From assembly GCF_037975245.1 (NCBI RefSeq), contig NC_092582.1:17510577-17574576 (forward strand): a DNA stretch of 64,000 bases, written 5' to 3'. A program made the translations under genes and the position numbers. Below, in pieces: positions 12,759 to 37,030 of the stretch. The notes under the pieces were generated by a model. It was not told where the DNA came from, did no database searches, and saw only the letters and a list, made by a program, of their open reading frames with translations. The first letter of the stretch is position 1. Every line of letters starts with the position of its first letter. The stretch is from Apostichopus japonicus (lineage: Eukaryota; Echinodermata; Holothuroidea; Aspidochirotida; Stichopodidae).

Positions 12759-14835
12759 TCACCCTCCATGTAACGTTGAAATAAAGACTATACGATCCTT
12801 GTTTTGAATTTCATACTCCAGTTCTCCCTACAGGATAGAGAGAGAGAGAGAGGAAGAGAGAGAAAAGTCATCAGCACAGGAGATCCAAATTTCATTTACA
12901 GTCAAAAGTTTGTTCAGCTCTGATCACATAGTGTTTTAATCCCCTAAAGTAAAACAAGCTATAGTTTTGTCCTCTCTGGAAACTTTTTGGGCGATATAAA
13001 AATTTAAAATTAAAACTTTTGATGAAAAAATTGTGAAACTTTAGGCACATTTACAGATAGAAGCAAAGACATTGCTGATAACTCTTGCAAACAAACAAGA
13101 GAGGGCTGCTCTCAGTTTGATAAAGGTGGTCCAAACATCCCCGATTTCAGATTCAAAGTATGCCCTGAATGTAATGGATTTTTATATGTACTGTCCCTTA
13201 AATTTGTGAAAAGATCCTTAATAATTTCAAGTTTACCTGTTTGGCCTTCCATTCGTAGAAACCATTTCAAAATGTAAGCTGTGACTGTTTGATAGCATTT
13301 TCTGTTCAATAATGATATTTATCTTGTAATTCAAATGGAAAACATCTTTTTACACTTAATGATACCTTCACATCTTTGGAATTAGATTTTTTTTTATCTT
13401 TCATGAAGTGTTATTTGATCATTATCCACGAAGCATCAAAACACTAAAGCAGTCATCAGTTTTCCACCCTTCGCTTGAACCATGCAGTGATCCATATCAA
13501 GATCATGGAATTTCTTCGAAGCAATATGGTTACCTTAAACAATGTTCATCAAACTCTGGACATCTAGTTACACTGTGTAATGCAACTATTTGTTTCAAGA
13601 TTTCACACCAGAACTTTGCAATCAAACCTGTTACAATTAACTGTTGAATGAATTGTTTTGTCCCCTAATACAATGAAGTAATTATCTCAGTACTTACGAC
13701 AAGCTCCCAATCAGCATCATTAACTAGGATGAGAATTCCAGGCCTCCTATAAACAAAATTATGATACAAAGTTATGCAAAGTATATTAAACAGCCAGAAA
13801 TATGACACACAACATGTATTCCAACAACTTAGGGTAATGGAGCTATATAAATATATGTACATTTGTTTCGTTTGTTAATTATTTCAATCATATCTTAGTG
13901 AAATATTTTAAAGTAGATATCATTTAAATGTGATTGCACTGACAGTAGTTTCACTGCAGTTGAAGAAAACTTGCAGAGATCAAATTGCATTTCGGTGACT
14001 CATAAGATTTCCATTTTTACTTGTTAATTTTAAATTTAAATTTAAACAAACCTACGTACTCCTTTAACAGACACTTTACATATATGACTCTCATGAAGTA
14101 AATTTAAACTTTTTTAAAAAGAAATAAAAACAAAAAGTAATATATGAAGATTAACATTCCATGCATAACAGTTAGAGTCCTTTCAAACATTTTCTAATTT
14201 ATGACTCTTTGACATTTATGCTGATACTTTTAACATTGACTCACACTGTGTCTTCTTGAACAAATAATTCCGGTCTTTCCTTCAAAAGATTTTCTTTGAT
14301 CCAGACTAGAAGTTTCCTAATGGTCCCTGTCAACAGGAGGGTTGAAGTATAAAGAAAATATAACACACAGTTTGGTTGGACTCTTTATTAAAATGATTTA
14401 GTTAATGTACATTCAAATTAAAATAATAAAATGTACTTTGACTGCATAATGATGTAAATACTAAATAGTCCAAGACCTATAATGACTGTACATCACAATA
14501 TGGATATTAACACAATATGACTGTGGTAGGCTACTGGTGGTACAGTACCAGTGCATTGCCCTACTCTTTCTTCTTTGGTTGATTCCAACCACTCTCTTCT
14601 CCTCACTTGATGCCAAGGTTGGACTAATTCTGAATATCTTTAATCATTTGCATCTGATGTCTAGTTAAATATTTGTTGTAAGGTTGCCAGAAAAAAAATT
14701 GTGACATCATGGCAAGATGTTTAGTAACAGTTCATATAGTTTCTAGGCCTACCAATACACTTACAAGGATTGTTGTCATGGGACAACTTCACTTCATGCT
14801 CCTTAACTTTGTCGAAAAGTAACTCCGCTCCACCA
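12759..14835 (-). CDS. URM1: URM1, ubiquitin-related modifier 1 (lacks first exon)
   Basis: Exons on the - strand: 14765-14835, 14245-14326, 13698-13746, 12759-12827. Phases agree across every junction and splice sites are canonical. The read-out matches animal URM1 in order: [37 protein letters not shown], then [15 protein letters not shown], then [20 protein letters not shown], ending Gly-Gly and TGA. The C-terminal Gly-Gly is the thiocarboxylation site. URM1 is a sulfur carrier for tRNA wobble-uridine thiolation and a protein modifier (urmylation) in the cytosol. About ten N-terminal residues (the exon ending just before FGGAELLF) should lie beyond 14836; I could not identify that exon. 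Exons are intact, so the gene looks functional. Confidence 0.96.
12838..12873. repeat. GA-rich simple repeat
   Basis: A short (GA)n tract with interruptions, in the URM1 intron just upstream (on the - strand) of the last exon's acceptor. Confidence 0.8.
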
Positions 14836-15007
14836 CTGAAAATGGAAAGGAAAGTGAATATACTTTGTATTTGCCAGTTTCTGCACAAATGAATATAGTT
14901 TTAATCAAGTTGTATTTCTTTTATTGGATTTACATAAAATGTTGCATGTTGCTGTATTAATGCTTTCCCCCATCGTCTTGCTATCATCATGCTAAGTATA
15001 TAGTAAA

Positions 15008-15572
15008 GGCTTCATAATTGACGCACCCCCATAATTGACGCACCTTCAATTATTACTAGCAGCGATACAGCAGACTACCTAAACTTTTTGCAGTCAAACA
15101 GAATTACATATTTCATGAGTTTGAATCCATTTCAGCTATTTGCCGACTAAATTGTGGAACTTTTTAAGCTTTTAACACCCTCCCCCCAGTTTTGCACAAT
15201 TTTTGGACATTTGGAAATCTTACACCCTAAAAATAACCAACATTACCTCAATATGAAAACGCTACTCTCTGGGACCTGACCTGTCTGAGCTAAGAGGCTC
15301 AGAGCATAGCAAACAGCATCTAAAGTCAATGGGTGTTTACTAAAGCCTACACTACAGTTAGCTTATCAACGCATGTGTCAATTTAGGGGTATGAAAGAAC
15401 TTGATACGGCAGACATTTTGTGGTCAAATTCTGCTCAAAGCACATAACCTTAAATATTTTGAGATCATAACATTTTGGAGGAACTAAACATATGAAAAAC
15501 ACATACAGTTGAATGATTTGGATTTTTCCTTGATAGACATCGTTGATCAAATCCTTGCGTCAATTATGAGCC
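15008..15572. mobile_element. MITE-like element with ~17-bp TIRs
   Basis: The left end GGCTTCATAATTGACGCA is the reverse complement, with one extra T, of the right end TGCGTCAATTATGAGCC. The left TIR core (ATAATTGACGCACC) is repeated once just inside. Interior 565 bp with no ORF. No target duplication recognised. Confidence 0.6.
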
Positions 15573-16255
15573 CTCCATGCTACTGTATAACTATAATGAG
15601 CCTAGGCCTAGGCCTAGCTAGGGCATTATAAATATTGAATAGGCCTACCATTGGGAGCACCCATGAGTTAGTCTAACGTAGGCTTCCTACGAAGCACAGG
15701 CTTCACTTATAGTTGTAATGAAGGATAGATCGTATCAACTAATATACAGTAAGGCTTCACTTAGGCCCAGGCCTATCACTGGATACAGTAGTACTAGTAT
15801 AGTATTACTAGTATCAGATATTGCTAGCCTATTCAAAGTACAACGACGAGTAGGCTAAGTAACTTTCGGTTACATGACACATTTCAAGCCACATTTCAAA
15901 CTGTACAACCAACCTAAATTCCACGTGGATATCTATGTGTTGCTGACTGCTTTCTGCCATAATTCCTTTTTCTTGGTCGATGATTATATTTATAACGTAT
16001 TAAGACTTCTGTCTGAACCTTGGTATGAAGAAGGCATATTTTATACAGTACAGTAAGTAACAGTTAGAACCCAAATGTTTTGCGCAACTCATACTAGTTA
16101 TAATTTTGTAACCTGGTGCACCGATGTAAAAAAAAACTCTTCAGACACGTTTGTTGTGACCAGTGTCGACTGTTGCAGTCGTTATCCAATTGATGTTGAC
16201 AAGTGTACCGTATTATCTTTCTGCAAGTAGATAAAGGTTTACATACTGCAAAGGG
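15573..16255. other. Intergenic; CCTAGG/TAGGCCTA-rich
   Basis: Contains overlapping CCTAGG and TAGGCCTA palindromes near 15.60 and 15.64 kb. The first exon and promoter of URM1 may lie in this stretch or just left of it, but no start codon could be assigned. Confidence 0.35.
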
Positions 16256-16263
16256 CTTTTAAA

Positions 16264-16627
16264 CAGTGGCGTAGGAAGGTACTTTTGAGTGGGGGGCTGA
16301 AGACTGATGGCCGACCTGGGGGAGGGGTCTAAGGGGAGGGGGTGTCCCCCTCCCCTTTGGAATTTTTTGGAATTTCCAGGTGGCTTCAGTTGCAATTTGG
16401 TGCAATATAGCACACTTCAACCCACCCACTCCATTTTGTATATAATTTTGCATTTTCACCTGGCCTTAGATGCAATTTGGTGCTCCAAATGAGATTTTTT
16501 CTCATTTGGAAATGAAAAAGGGGTTTTCTGACTTGCGAAGCGGGGGGGGGCGGAATGATAATTCCGCCCTCCATATTTTTTCACTGGGGGCTGGCGCCCC
16601 CAGCCCCCCCCCGGTTCTACGCCCTTG
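16264..16627. mobile_element. hAT-like non-autonomous element
   Basis: The left terminus CAGTGGCGTAGGAAGG matches the reverse complement of the right terminus CCGGTTCTACGCCCTTG. Flanks GCTTTTAAA (left) and GCTTTAAA (right) look like an imperfect 8-bp target duplication. The interior has C and G runs and no transposase. Confidence 0.75.
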
Positions 16628-16761
16628 GCTTTAAACATATTTAAAGCCCTAATAAGTTAACTAATATTACTGCAACTGACCGGGTTAATACATACTTGTG
16701 TATATAACCGACAGTCAGTTGGATATACTGTCAGAGTAATCAAGATCCTTTTTAAGAAAAA

Positions 16762-16941
16762 GTCGCCCAGGAAAGAACCTGGGCACGAAAACCAAACAAC
16801 CGAACGGCTGATTCGCTCTCAACCCCAGTCCCCTTGCATCGGGACTGTGACTGTGTGATCATCGTCGGGTGTGCATCGCCATTCCCCTCGAAAGGGAACA
16901 GATACTACACATGATCTTAGCCAAAAGGCCGAGAAGCGAGT
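16762..16941 (-). ncRNA. RNA gene with U2 snRNA 5' domain and a non-U2 body
   Basis: Read on the - strand from ~16941, the sequence CGCTTCTCGGCCTTTTGGCT, AAGATCATGTGTAGTATCTG, TTC reproduces the first ~45 nt of U2 snRNA, including stem-loop I and the branchpoint-recognition GTAGTA, with about one change. After that it departs from U2. TTCCC-TTTCGA-GGGGAA makes a tight hairpin and CAGTCCC pairs with GGGACTG. A T-rich stretch GTTGTTTGGTTTTCG precedes a terminal hairpin CCCAGG-TTCTTT-CCTGGG and a T run. No canonical U2 Sm site (AUUUUUGG) is visible; GGTTTTCG is the nearest. It could be a diverged functional U2-like snRNA, an snRNA-derived SINE, or a chimeric pseudogene. The 5' identity is certain; the function is not. 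Confidence 0.65.
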
Positions 16942-17334
16942 AATCAATATCGCAATCCATGTTTGCCCGACGATCATGAGGTAAATAGCTACCATGCACC
17001 TTTAATGATTTACATTGAATATATTCCATTAAATTGAAAATGCTACCAATATACAGTACGACATCTTAATTTAAAAATCTTTCTTAAGTTTCTGCCCAGA
17101 TTTATCGAGGGAGTTGTAATTATTTAACCCTTCGTAGCCGTGGTGTCACTACATCGGCCCAGTGATCATTACATAGACTGTGATGTTGCGGTACATGATG
17201 CATAAGCCATTGCCCTTTGTGTTGCTAATCGACATCATTGGAATCACATATGTCATGATATACATTTGTACAACATGTCAACATAAAGATACTAAACATT
17301 CCACGGTGAATACATTCTAGGGTGAATAGAAACT

Positions 17335-17338
<4 letters not shown>
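16942..17338. other. Upstream flank of the U2-like RNA
   Basis: No ORF or repeat is recognised. CCCGACGATCATGAG near 16.97 kb echoes CCCGACGATGATCAC inside the RNA. A proximal sequence element would be expected here for an snRNA promoter, but I cannot identify one from consensus. Confidence 0.35.

Positions 17339-17381
<43 letters not shown>
17339..17381. repeat. (TA)n microsatellite
   Basis: Uninterrupted TA dinucleotides. Confidence 0.97.
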
Positions 17382-17383
<2 letters not shown>

Positions 17384-19209
17384 CAGGCATACTATACCTC
17401 TGATTGTTGTTATCTCTCGTGAGATTCTTTCGTGTTTTACAGCATGCAAGCTCTTGAACCTTATAAGTAGGTGCCATACATTTTTCAAGACAATATTACA
17501 GCCAAGCCGGCGAAGTGTGATATCTGAAGAACGGTAATGTTGACTGACCAGATACATGACATATAAGCTTCCATATAGCCTAATAAGTACAACGATTTTG
17601 TTGTTTTCGGTGGGATCATAGGTCATGCCTTAACAATCTGCCAATATTTTTTTTTGGTCAAAGATCCTTTAATAATTAGACACTCTTCCATTACTATTTA
17701 TTATATTCAAAGCAAGTTTCAAGTAAGCAGCACTGTGGTATTTTTAAACCATTATGTCAAATGACATGGATAATGGGTATATACTTATATGAGCTTTGCA
17801 CTAAGTTTTTGTATACCAAATGTTTAGTATCCAATCCTGTTGATGTCACTGCAAATTACTTTGCACTAAACAGTGCATAATACATGGAATAGTGTCATTT
17901 ATAGAGGTTGAAGGACGAACCCCCCCCCCCGCCCCATCCCACACCCGCATAAGAGATTCAACAGGTGGGATCATATTCTTGTGCGTATCGTGCAGTTCAT
18001 TGAATTATAAAGTTTCATGCTTCAATATATTGAGAGTTATTTTATCATCAAATTAATCAAGGCTGTTACACAGAATATATATAACCACGTAGCTAAGAAA
18101 AATACCATTCCTTTCTAATGATCACCCCTCCCCCTCCCCTTCCCGCCGCTCCCAAACTGACCTCTGATCTATAATTTCGTCTATATTTTAGAGTAAGTTG
18201 TTCCGTCATTTAAATGGTCGTTCCTCCGATGTTTTTAAAGGAGCCATTCCATAAAGAAGAAAATTAAAAGTGGTATAGAAATATTATATGAACTGATAAA
18301 AGTGATCTTTAACGCTCTGCAACATATCAAACTTAATTTTTTTATACATATATATTGTCATCCTTATAAACTTTGGAGAAGACAGATGTGAATCGACTTA
18401 ACAATGGTTCCCAAAGTAATGCCTATACAGATATCATGCAGTGTTTATCTCCCATGTTGTTATAATTTCCACTATTTCATGTCATATAGCTTTCTCATAA
18501 TAACGAAATTAGGTTTAAAAAAGTTATGATAACGTAGCCTGCCTACAGTATGGGGTTGCAGAATTTTAAGGGTAAGCGTGTGAGTCGTGATTAGTTTTTT
18601 TTATACCGGTAACCTGCTGGGAAGGGGATTAGGGAGACAAGTATCCTGATTCGGAGGGGGGGGGGGGGAATGCAACCCCTCCCATGCTCCAATCACCTCA
18701 CCCACCCCTCATTGGTACCGACAATGGTACGTCTAGGTATAGGTTGCCGATCTTGAGATTGTTCGCAATGATGATGTTCATTCTAAACTTGCAAATTCCT
18801 TCCTTAACTTGTTCTCTTTTTCTAACGTTATATGTTAAAGCCAGATAGAGAATCGTGTCTATATACATATACGCAAATGTCCCTGTTCCCAAAATACGTT
18901 ATCCCAGTGTGTCTAGTATGAAGAAGCCGGCAAGTTGATAAATTTCAGCTTCATCCTATAACCTTCCCATCCGAACAGTCGAGTTTTCTCCGTGTGTTTC
19001 CGTTAGCGAAATTTGGCCATTTTGCTGTGATTCGTTGATGTGTGCTGTTTGTTTCATCTGGTGAAGTTTTTTAATTAATAATACCATGAACAACCGACCA
19101 GTTAGTCCTGATATATACTGCAAGCACTCCACACGCACTACAATACTGCGTATTTGCAGGCAAATGCAGTTCTAGTTCAAATTGTGTTCACTGTTATTCT
19201 TAATTGCAA
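17382..19209. other. Intergenic, no gene seen
   Basis: AT-rich DNA with a C run near 17.92 kb and a G run near 18.66 kb. No recognisable exon on either strand. Confidence 0.4.
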
Positions 19210-20312
19210 AGGTTCGGCGAAGCCCCGAAGTTACAGTATTTTCATATAGTAATTTTTTCCCGTCTGCTAGCCATTTCGAGAGGATGAATTACAATTATTT
19301 TACTCCGTAGAATACATCTCCGGACCCAAAGCGGTCTCCATGGAGCGAAGCTACCAATGCTGCAACGTTTCTGAGACTTCATGTTTCCTCATAGCACGAA
19401 AATACATGTCAGAGGGAGAGAAATTCATTTTTCGGAATGTATTTTAGTACAGTCGCGTGCGCAGTATTTCGAAGTTTGGGGGGGGGGGAGGATATAGACC
19501 AATTTCCATGGTCACCTATTTTTTTTATTAACATTTAGACATGAAATGGTGTATTATGAGGTATGTTTAGACTATAAATTAGATATTTATAAGTAGCTCT
19601 AAATGCAAGGTTGTTCTGATACATACTTTCTATGAGGTTGGAGAAAGGGTGTGGGAGGGGGAAGGAGGCGGGCATGGGGCGGGGATGTACATCCATATCA
19701 GTGGTACATGTTTTCCTCGCTTGAATGTAAATACTCACCTGATAGAACTATTTACAGATTGACGATGGGAGGTGATGGGGGGAGCACTTTTCTAAGCGCT
19801 TGTGGGGGTCCTGTGAACTTTAGCTCAGACATTTTCACCTTTTTAGATATTTAATGTCCACTGATATAGTGATGATAATGAAGCACAAACATACATGTTG
19901 GAGAGGAATTCAATTTTCATTGAGAAATGTATTAGAAAGCTGTAGCATTTTGAGATAGTTCTCCCTTCTTGCATACTTTGATTCCCCTCTCCCCCCCCCC
20001 CCACTTTGGGGGGGTGGTGGAAATTGTTTTATCTGTTAATATTATGGTGATTTTCATTATCTTCGTTACGATTAGATATCGGCACTGACAGTTACTTTCA
20101 TTTTTTGGCAAATATATGCTTCAAAAATATTAACCGATATAACCCATGCATGCAACTGAAATATGAATCCTTCTTCAATTCTGTGTAATAATTTAAAAGA
20201 GAAAGAAAAAACTAGAGGAAAGAAAAAATGCGATATGTTAATATTCAACTATATGGATTACCTGCACAATTCAAAAACGTCCAGTACCTTCACACGATAG
20301 AAAATATGTCAT

Positions 20313-21688
<1,376 letters not shown>

Positions 21689-21924
21689 CTAAAACCAAAT
21701 GAACCACACGCGGAACTCTCATTTTGTTAATATATCTGTCTGTCAATGGTGAGATGGGATCGATCACTTGATTGGCTGGCTTTGCAATAACGTTATAATT
21801 AAAACTCCCTTTGGATTTTTTTTTTCATTCTGTATCTAACTGTAAGTCTAATTCGATATTTATAGTTCAAGTGTGAAATTCCCCCTTTTTTAAGATACGT
21901 ATACAGCTCAATAATCTCCCAAAC

Positions 21925-31852
<9,928 letters not shown>

Positions 31853-32028
31853 TTCTCAGGCTACCGTTGGTATTGCACTATGAAGTGAAAAGGGCTTTAT
31901 GTCAAATGAAGTCGCTGTAAAGTTCTATCTGCACGCTACCCTATAGACACAAGATATACAAGTTCATTACGGAAAGGGAATCATAGATCACAAATGCTGG
32001 TAGACTACCGTATGGCTGTTTTCCGAAG

Positions 32029-32145
32029 TTTATTGTTCTTGGGTTTATATTATTAAGAATAAATAGTAAGACGTCAGGGTGAATAAGATTGCTCTGGTTT
32101 ATTGAGTGATATCGTTAGATCAAGATTGTTGTGACGGTGTGACAG
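32029..32145. other. Right junction of segmental duplication copy A
   Basis: Unique sequence immediately outside the duplicated block. No gene seen. Confidence 0.4.
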
Positions 32146-32151
32146 GGAATA

Positions 32152-32343
32152 GTGTCCGGGTGTCTCACGGACACTATTCCACGGGAATTGTGTCCGTAGG
32201 ACAACTTTCTCTGGGAGGAATTGTGTCCGGCGGACAGTATTATCTGTCCGAACGGACACTATTAACTAGGAAAAAACGTCCGTGTGTGGTGATTTACTGT
32301 CCGCGCGGACAGGATGAGAGAATAGCACGGACAAATGTGTCCT
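32152..32343. repeat. Cluster of TGTCCG...CGGACA inverted repeats
   Basis: Six short dyads in 190 bp: GTGTCCGGGTGTCTCACGGA then CAC (32152-32174), TGTCCGTAGGACA (32191), TGTCCGGCGGACA (32224), TGTCCGAACGGACA (32245), CTGTCCGCGCGGACAG (32298) and a looser ACGGACAAATGTGTCC (32327). They look like serial binding dyads or small hairpins. No ORF or known element recognised. Confidence 0.8.
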
Positions 32344-32379
32344 ACAAGCTCTTCTGCATGGAAACGTAGTGCAAAAACA

Positions 32380-35229
32380 TCAGGACAGCAAGGCTTCTTT
32401 GGAGTATGCCTTTTCATTTTAATTTCAGGATTTAGAGAGGAACTTTAGACCAATTCCACTACATGATGAACGGCTAAAATATATGGTCATTTATGATTTC
32501 TTGCATGATACTATTGGACAGACACAAATGAATGGAAATATCAATTTAATTTAAAATTTATTGCAAATTTAATTCTCCTTCATGTTCTTTGCTGCATAAG
32601 ATAAATACATTTCTATAAAATGACAAAAGTGCTGCAAGACTCGTGCAACATCCTACGTCTATTGTGACATAGAACAACTGTATCTGTTTCTTTATTGTTA
32701 GTACAAGCTGTTTCAAATACTTTGTTTTATAAAAATCATCCAATTTCCCTTCTACTTTTAATACTAATGCTTGACAACCATTGACAATAACAGATAGCCT
32801 CACATCTAGTAACATTTGAAATCTTGGGGATATCAAGACAAAATGACATTCACATGGAAAAAAAGGTTACATAAATCAAAGTAAACCATGCTTTGGTGTC
32901 CACAGTTGTAGCCTAGCAGTATTTGTTGGTCAGGCAATCAATTAAAGGTAGACTACTGTTAATCCAATTATCGACAGGCTGTGAATGTGAACTATGGTGA
33001 AAATACGTGCCTGTGAATTCCTTTTCATGTGATATATTTAAAGATTGGGCAATGCCTAGCTGGTTGGAAATGGTACTTGGGAAGCAATATAAACCATATG
33101 GTATAGGAGCAGAGGGTTTGTGTAGGGTGTTTTCGTGTGTTCATGACATGTCAACGATCGAATCATGATATATTGCCTGCACAGTCAGGCAGTGCATTAT
33201 TCATTAGATGGTATTTCCAAACGAATATGTCACCATGCACAACTGGTATTGATAAACACCAAAAACGTCTGCTGCTACGATGTATTGTTAATGGGCATAA
33301 AGGCCTCTAAGCTATATCATTTATTTTCAACAAAAATCAGCTGAAAGTTATGTTGCATTGGCTTCAAATATGCCAGATACTAAAATATGGTCACATATGG
33401 TCAAAATTATTAAACTGTTTTTGTACCACCTGTAGGAAATTGACCTCACTGGGACATTCTGTCCTTTTGCATGTTCTTTTAAAATGTCTGAGAAAAATTT
33501 GGAGATTATAAAGACCTCAAGGATAGTGCTTCTTGATGCCACAATACAACTTTGTGGCCTATACAGACTACCTTCAAATGACATGCTGCTGGTCACACTA
33601 AGTATCAGGCTTAACATAAATACTGGGAAAGGAGGCTGTGTGAGAACCAGTTCTACTACACTCAGATTGTTTAGTGTTAGTCAAAGTATCTCAATGACTA
33701 TTGTTCAAATGTTGGAAAAGAAAAAAAAATGAATTAGGGCTAATTGGGAAATGCAAGCTGAAGCCAGTGAAATCATATTTGTACACAATTCAGACAACTT
33801 GGTATCAGTTAACATTTCTCTTGCATTTGTCTACATATTTGGCTCACCTTTTCCTTTGACATTAAATAAATATTCTTCTAAAATAAATATTCTTATATTA
33901 TATAAATATTCTGACAGATGCTGACACAAATGACCACTGATAGCCTGCTTGTACTCACTCAATGAGATACATACTACAGTAAATATGAGATTTCTTCCAG
34001 CTTCCTCATCTTGAGATATCAAGTTTGAAAGGTTTACAAAATTTGACCACTGTTAATCTCCACAATAACAAAGGCCTCTTTTGGCCATGTGGTATACTTA
34101 CAGACTAAATATGATATCTGTTCAGCTTCCTTTCTTGAACTTATAATTTTTACAAGGTTTTCACAACGTGAACCCTGTTTACCCTTTGACATCCACCCCA
34201 AAAATATAGGATATAATCAATATGATTCACATACGTACCAAATCTTACATTTTCCAAGCTTCCCTTCTTGAGATAGCATGTTTGAAGCCAGGTGTCATAC
34301 CGCACACACAAGTATTAACGCATAGGTTTATTAAATCAGCAAACAAATAAAGCATTGATATTGAGATGACGCAATATGACAAATCATTTTTTTCTAACCC
34401 ATACCGTCACGACTCTAAGTTTATGCTTAGAACTAACAATGAATGTGTGCTATATCAAGTAAGCTAGCTTCCCTCATCTTGGAAAGATAATTGTTCTGCT
34501 TGTTTTAGCCAGTTTTCTGTTAATTAGTACCTATTCGAGACCAAAGCAAAGCATAGCAGAACAGAATTTTAAAAATTAGATGATGAATGTAAAAATTCCA
34601 TTTACCTGAGGAAAGACGAACTAACTGCCATTTACTGTCCTGGATGTGACACATGAGTTTATAGATTACAACTACTAATAGAACAACTTAATTTCTACGT
34701 GTGGTAAAATATATGCTTGTTATGTGAGACTTTTGTTAGAATTTTGTCACCTTAGAGTCCTTTGAACTTCACAATCAACAAAAACAATCCCAGGATTTAC
34801 TTATACCATCATTCTGACTGGAGTTCTCTGGGAACATTGCTCTTGATTCAACCTATTATGACATTACTTATGCATTATAAGATAATAGAAATACTAATTA
34901 TATTCAGTATACTAATTGTGTGCACATTTTTCTCCTTGCCAGGGGGAGACAAGCCCTTTGATATATATGGAGGGGGAGGAAGTGTGTGTGTGAGAGGGGG
35001 GGGGGGTAATGTATTGAATTGAAACCAATCTAGTGTGGTTTGAACAGAGGGAATGTGTAAATTAAATATTGCTTAATATAAGGACACTTTTTGCCGGTTC
35101 CAAAATGTGCTATCTGACGGCATTTGTGCTTTGTTTTGTTTTTTGTTGCTTGCTGTTTTTAATCTATCTTGCACATATAAACATACTTAAACTTTAGGCG
35201 AGATTTTTTTTCTGGAATTGTCTATCAGT
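32380..35229. other. Intergenic, low-complexity and diverged repeats
   Basis: No exon is recognised. Between 33.83 and 34.33 kb there are loosely repeated segments of the type ATATGATATCTG...CTTGAGATATCA...TTTGAAAGGTTTACAAA...TTTGACC. A related piece occurs near 41.09 kb, so this is probably an old dispersed repeat. Confidence 0.4.
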
Positions 35230-35251
35230 GGGGGTGCCCTTACTCAAATTC

Positions 35252-36230
35252 CATATCTGGTTTTATATCTGGCTATATCTGGATAGATAAAGTTTGATAT
35301 GGCCATATAAAGCCAGATATATCTTGATATAATTGTAAGTCAGATATCCATATCAAGTTTGATATGGCCATATAAAGCCAGATATATCTTGATATAATTG
35401 TAAGCCAGATATCCATATCAAGTTTGATATGGCCATATAAAGCCAGATATATCTTGATATAATTGTAAGCCAGATATCCATATCAAGTTTGATATGGCCA
35501 TATAAAGCCAGATATATCTTGATATAATTGTAGGCCAGATATCCATATCAAGTTTGATATGGCCATATAAAGCCAGATATATCTTGATATAATTGTAAGT
35601 CAGATATCCATATCAAGTTTGATATGGCCATATAAAGCCAGATATATCTTGATATAATTGTAAGCCAGATATCCATATCAAGTTTGATATGGCCATATAA
35701 AGCCAGATATATCTTGATATACGTGTAAGCCAGATATGCATATCAATTTTGATATGGCAATATAAAGCCAGATATAACTGGGTGTAGAGTCAATCCAGAT
35801 ATGCATATAAAGTTTGATATGGCCATATAAAGCTATTTATATCTTGGTATAACTGTAATCCAGATATCCATATCAAGTTTGATATGACCATATAAAGCCA
35901 GATATAACTGGATATAGAGTCAATCCAGATATGCAGATAACATTTTATCTGGCCATATATAGCCAGATATATCTTGATATAATTGTAAGCCAGATATCCA
36001 TATCAAGTTTGATATGGCCATATAAAGCCAGATATATCTTGATATACGTGTAAGCCAGATATGCATATCAAGTTTGATATGGCCATATAAAGCCAGATAT
36101 AACTGGATATAGAGTCAATCCAGATAGGCATATCAAGTTTTATCTGGCCTAATAAAGATATAAAGCCAGATATAACTGGACATAGAGTCTATCCAGATGT
36201 GCAGATAAAGTTATATACATATAAGACTGT
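35252..36230. repeat. 65-bp satellite array (CCAGATAT/GATATGGCCATAT)
   Basis: About 13 units with a 65-bp period. Each holds AAGTTTGATATGGCCATATA, AAGCCAGATATATCTTGATA and AATTGTAAGCCAGATATCCA. The first seven or so units are nearly identical. Later units (from ~35.72 kb) alternate with a variant carrying AACTGGATATAGAGTCAATC. The core ATATGGCCATAT is palindromic. Confidence 0.95.
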
Positions 36231-37030
36231 ATGCTCTTACTTAGTGTATTTTCATAGAGATTTACATTGCCCTATATTGTTGAATTTTTGGTACTGCACA
36301 TATTTCAATGGTAAAGCACTTACAGTGCACACTAAGTCAAAGGGGGTATAAATCGCTACTTGATCTATCTGGGTTGCTAGGTAACCACAGGGTCATTGAT
36401 GGAAAAAGGATGACTCAGAGGGTAATTAAGTGTGAACATGGAGGTAAAAACAGACCTCCGTGGTGTGAAAACCTTCTTTGGAACAAAGGACATATGTGTA
36501 TTGATACTCTGGGAGTGAGATAGGAAAAACAGTTAACACATGGTAGGGGTAGAGAACAGAAGGGAATTTAATAGAAAGGATTGGTACATTAAGGAAGGGT
36601 GATCGAGATTCGTAAAAAGTAACCTACTGAGTTAGGACATTGGCAAAGGATTCTATAGTGAACTGAACAGTCAGAAGTAAGGAAGGAACGGATGGAAACA
36701 ACATATTTTGGGACTGAACTTTGATAATGAATGGAACATATATCGCCCTCCTGGAACTTATTTACTAAACCAAATATAAATAAATAAAGGAATACCACAA
36801 TGCAATTTAGTATCAACTTCTACAGGACCACAGAAGAATAAAGAACTCAACCTTCAAGTATTATTTTTTAACAGCGGTCATTTTATGACCATAGCAGTCG
36901 GATTAGGTAACAGCAAGGTCCAAGATAAGTTGATCTTTACCTCCAATTAAACCCTGCTCTTTTTGGTCTAATTGTCTGGAGATGGGGTTTTTCAGACACA
37001 ATTTGAAATAATTTTGAAATCTCTTTCTAG
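36076..37030 (+). repeat. 955-bp segment, source copy
   Basis: Identical as far as I can compare to 38252-39206. It begins inside the satellite (GATATGGCC) and ends at GAAATCTCTTTCTAG. Short ORFs inside occur identically in both copies and are not genes. Confidence 0.95.

Noticed and set aside
16213-16638. Proline/glycine-rich ORFs on both strands
   Set aside because: They translate the G- and C-rich hAT-like element and carry no protein signature.
35252-36230. CRISPR-like regular repeats
   Set aside because: Units abut with no unique spacers; this is a satellite in a eukaryotic genome.
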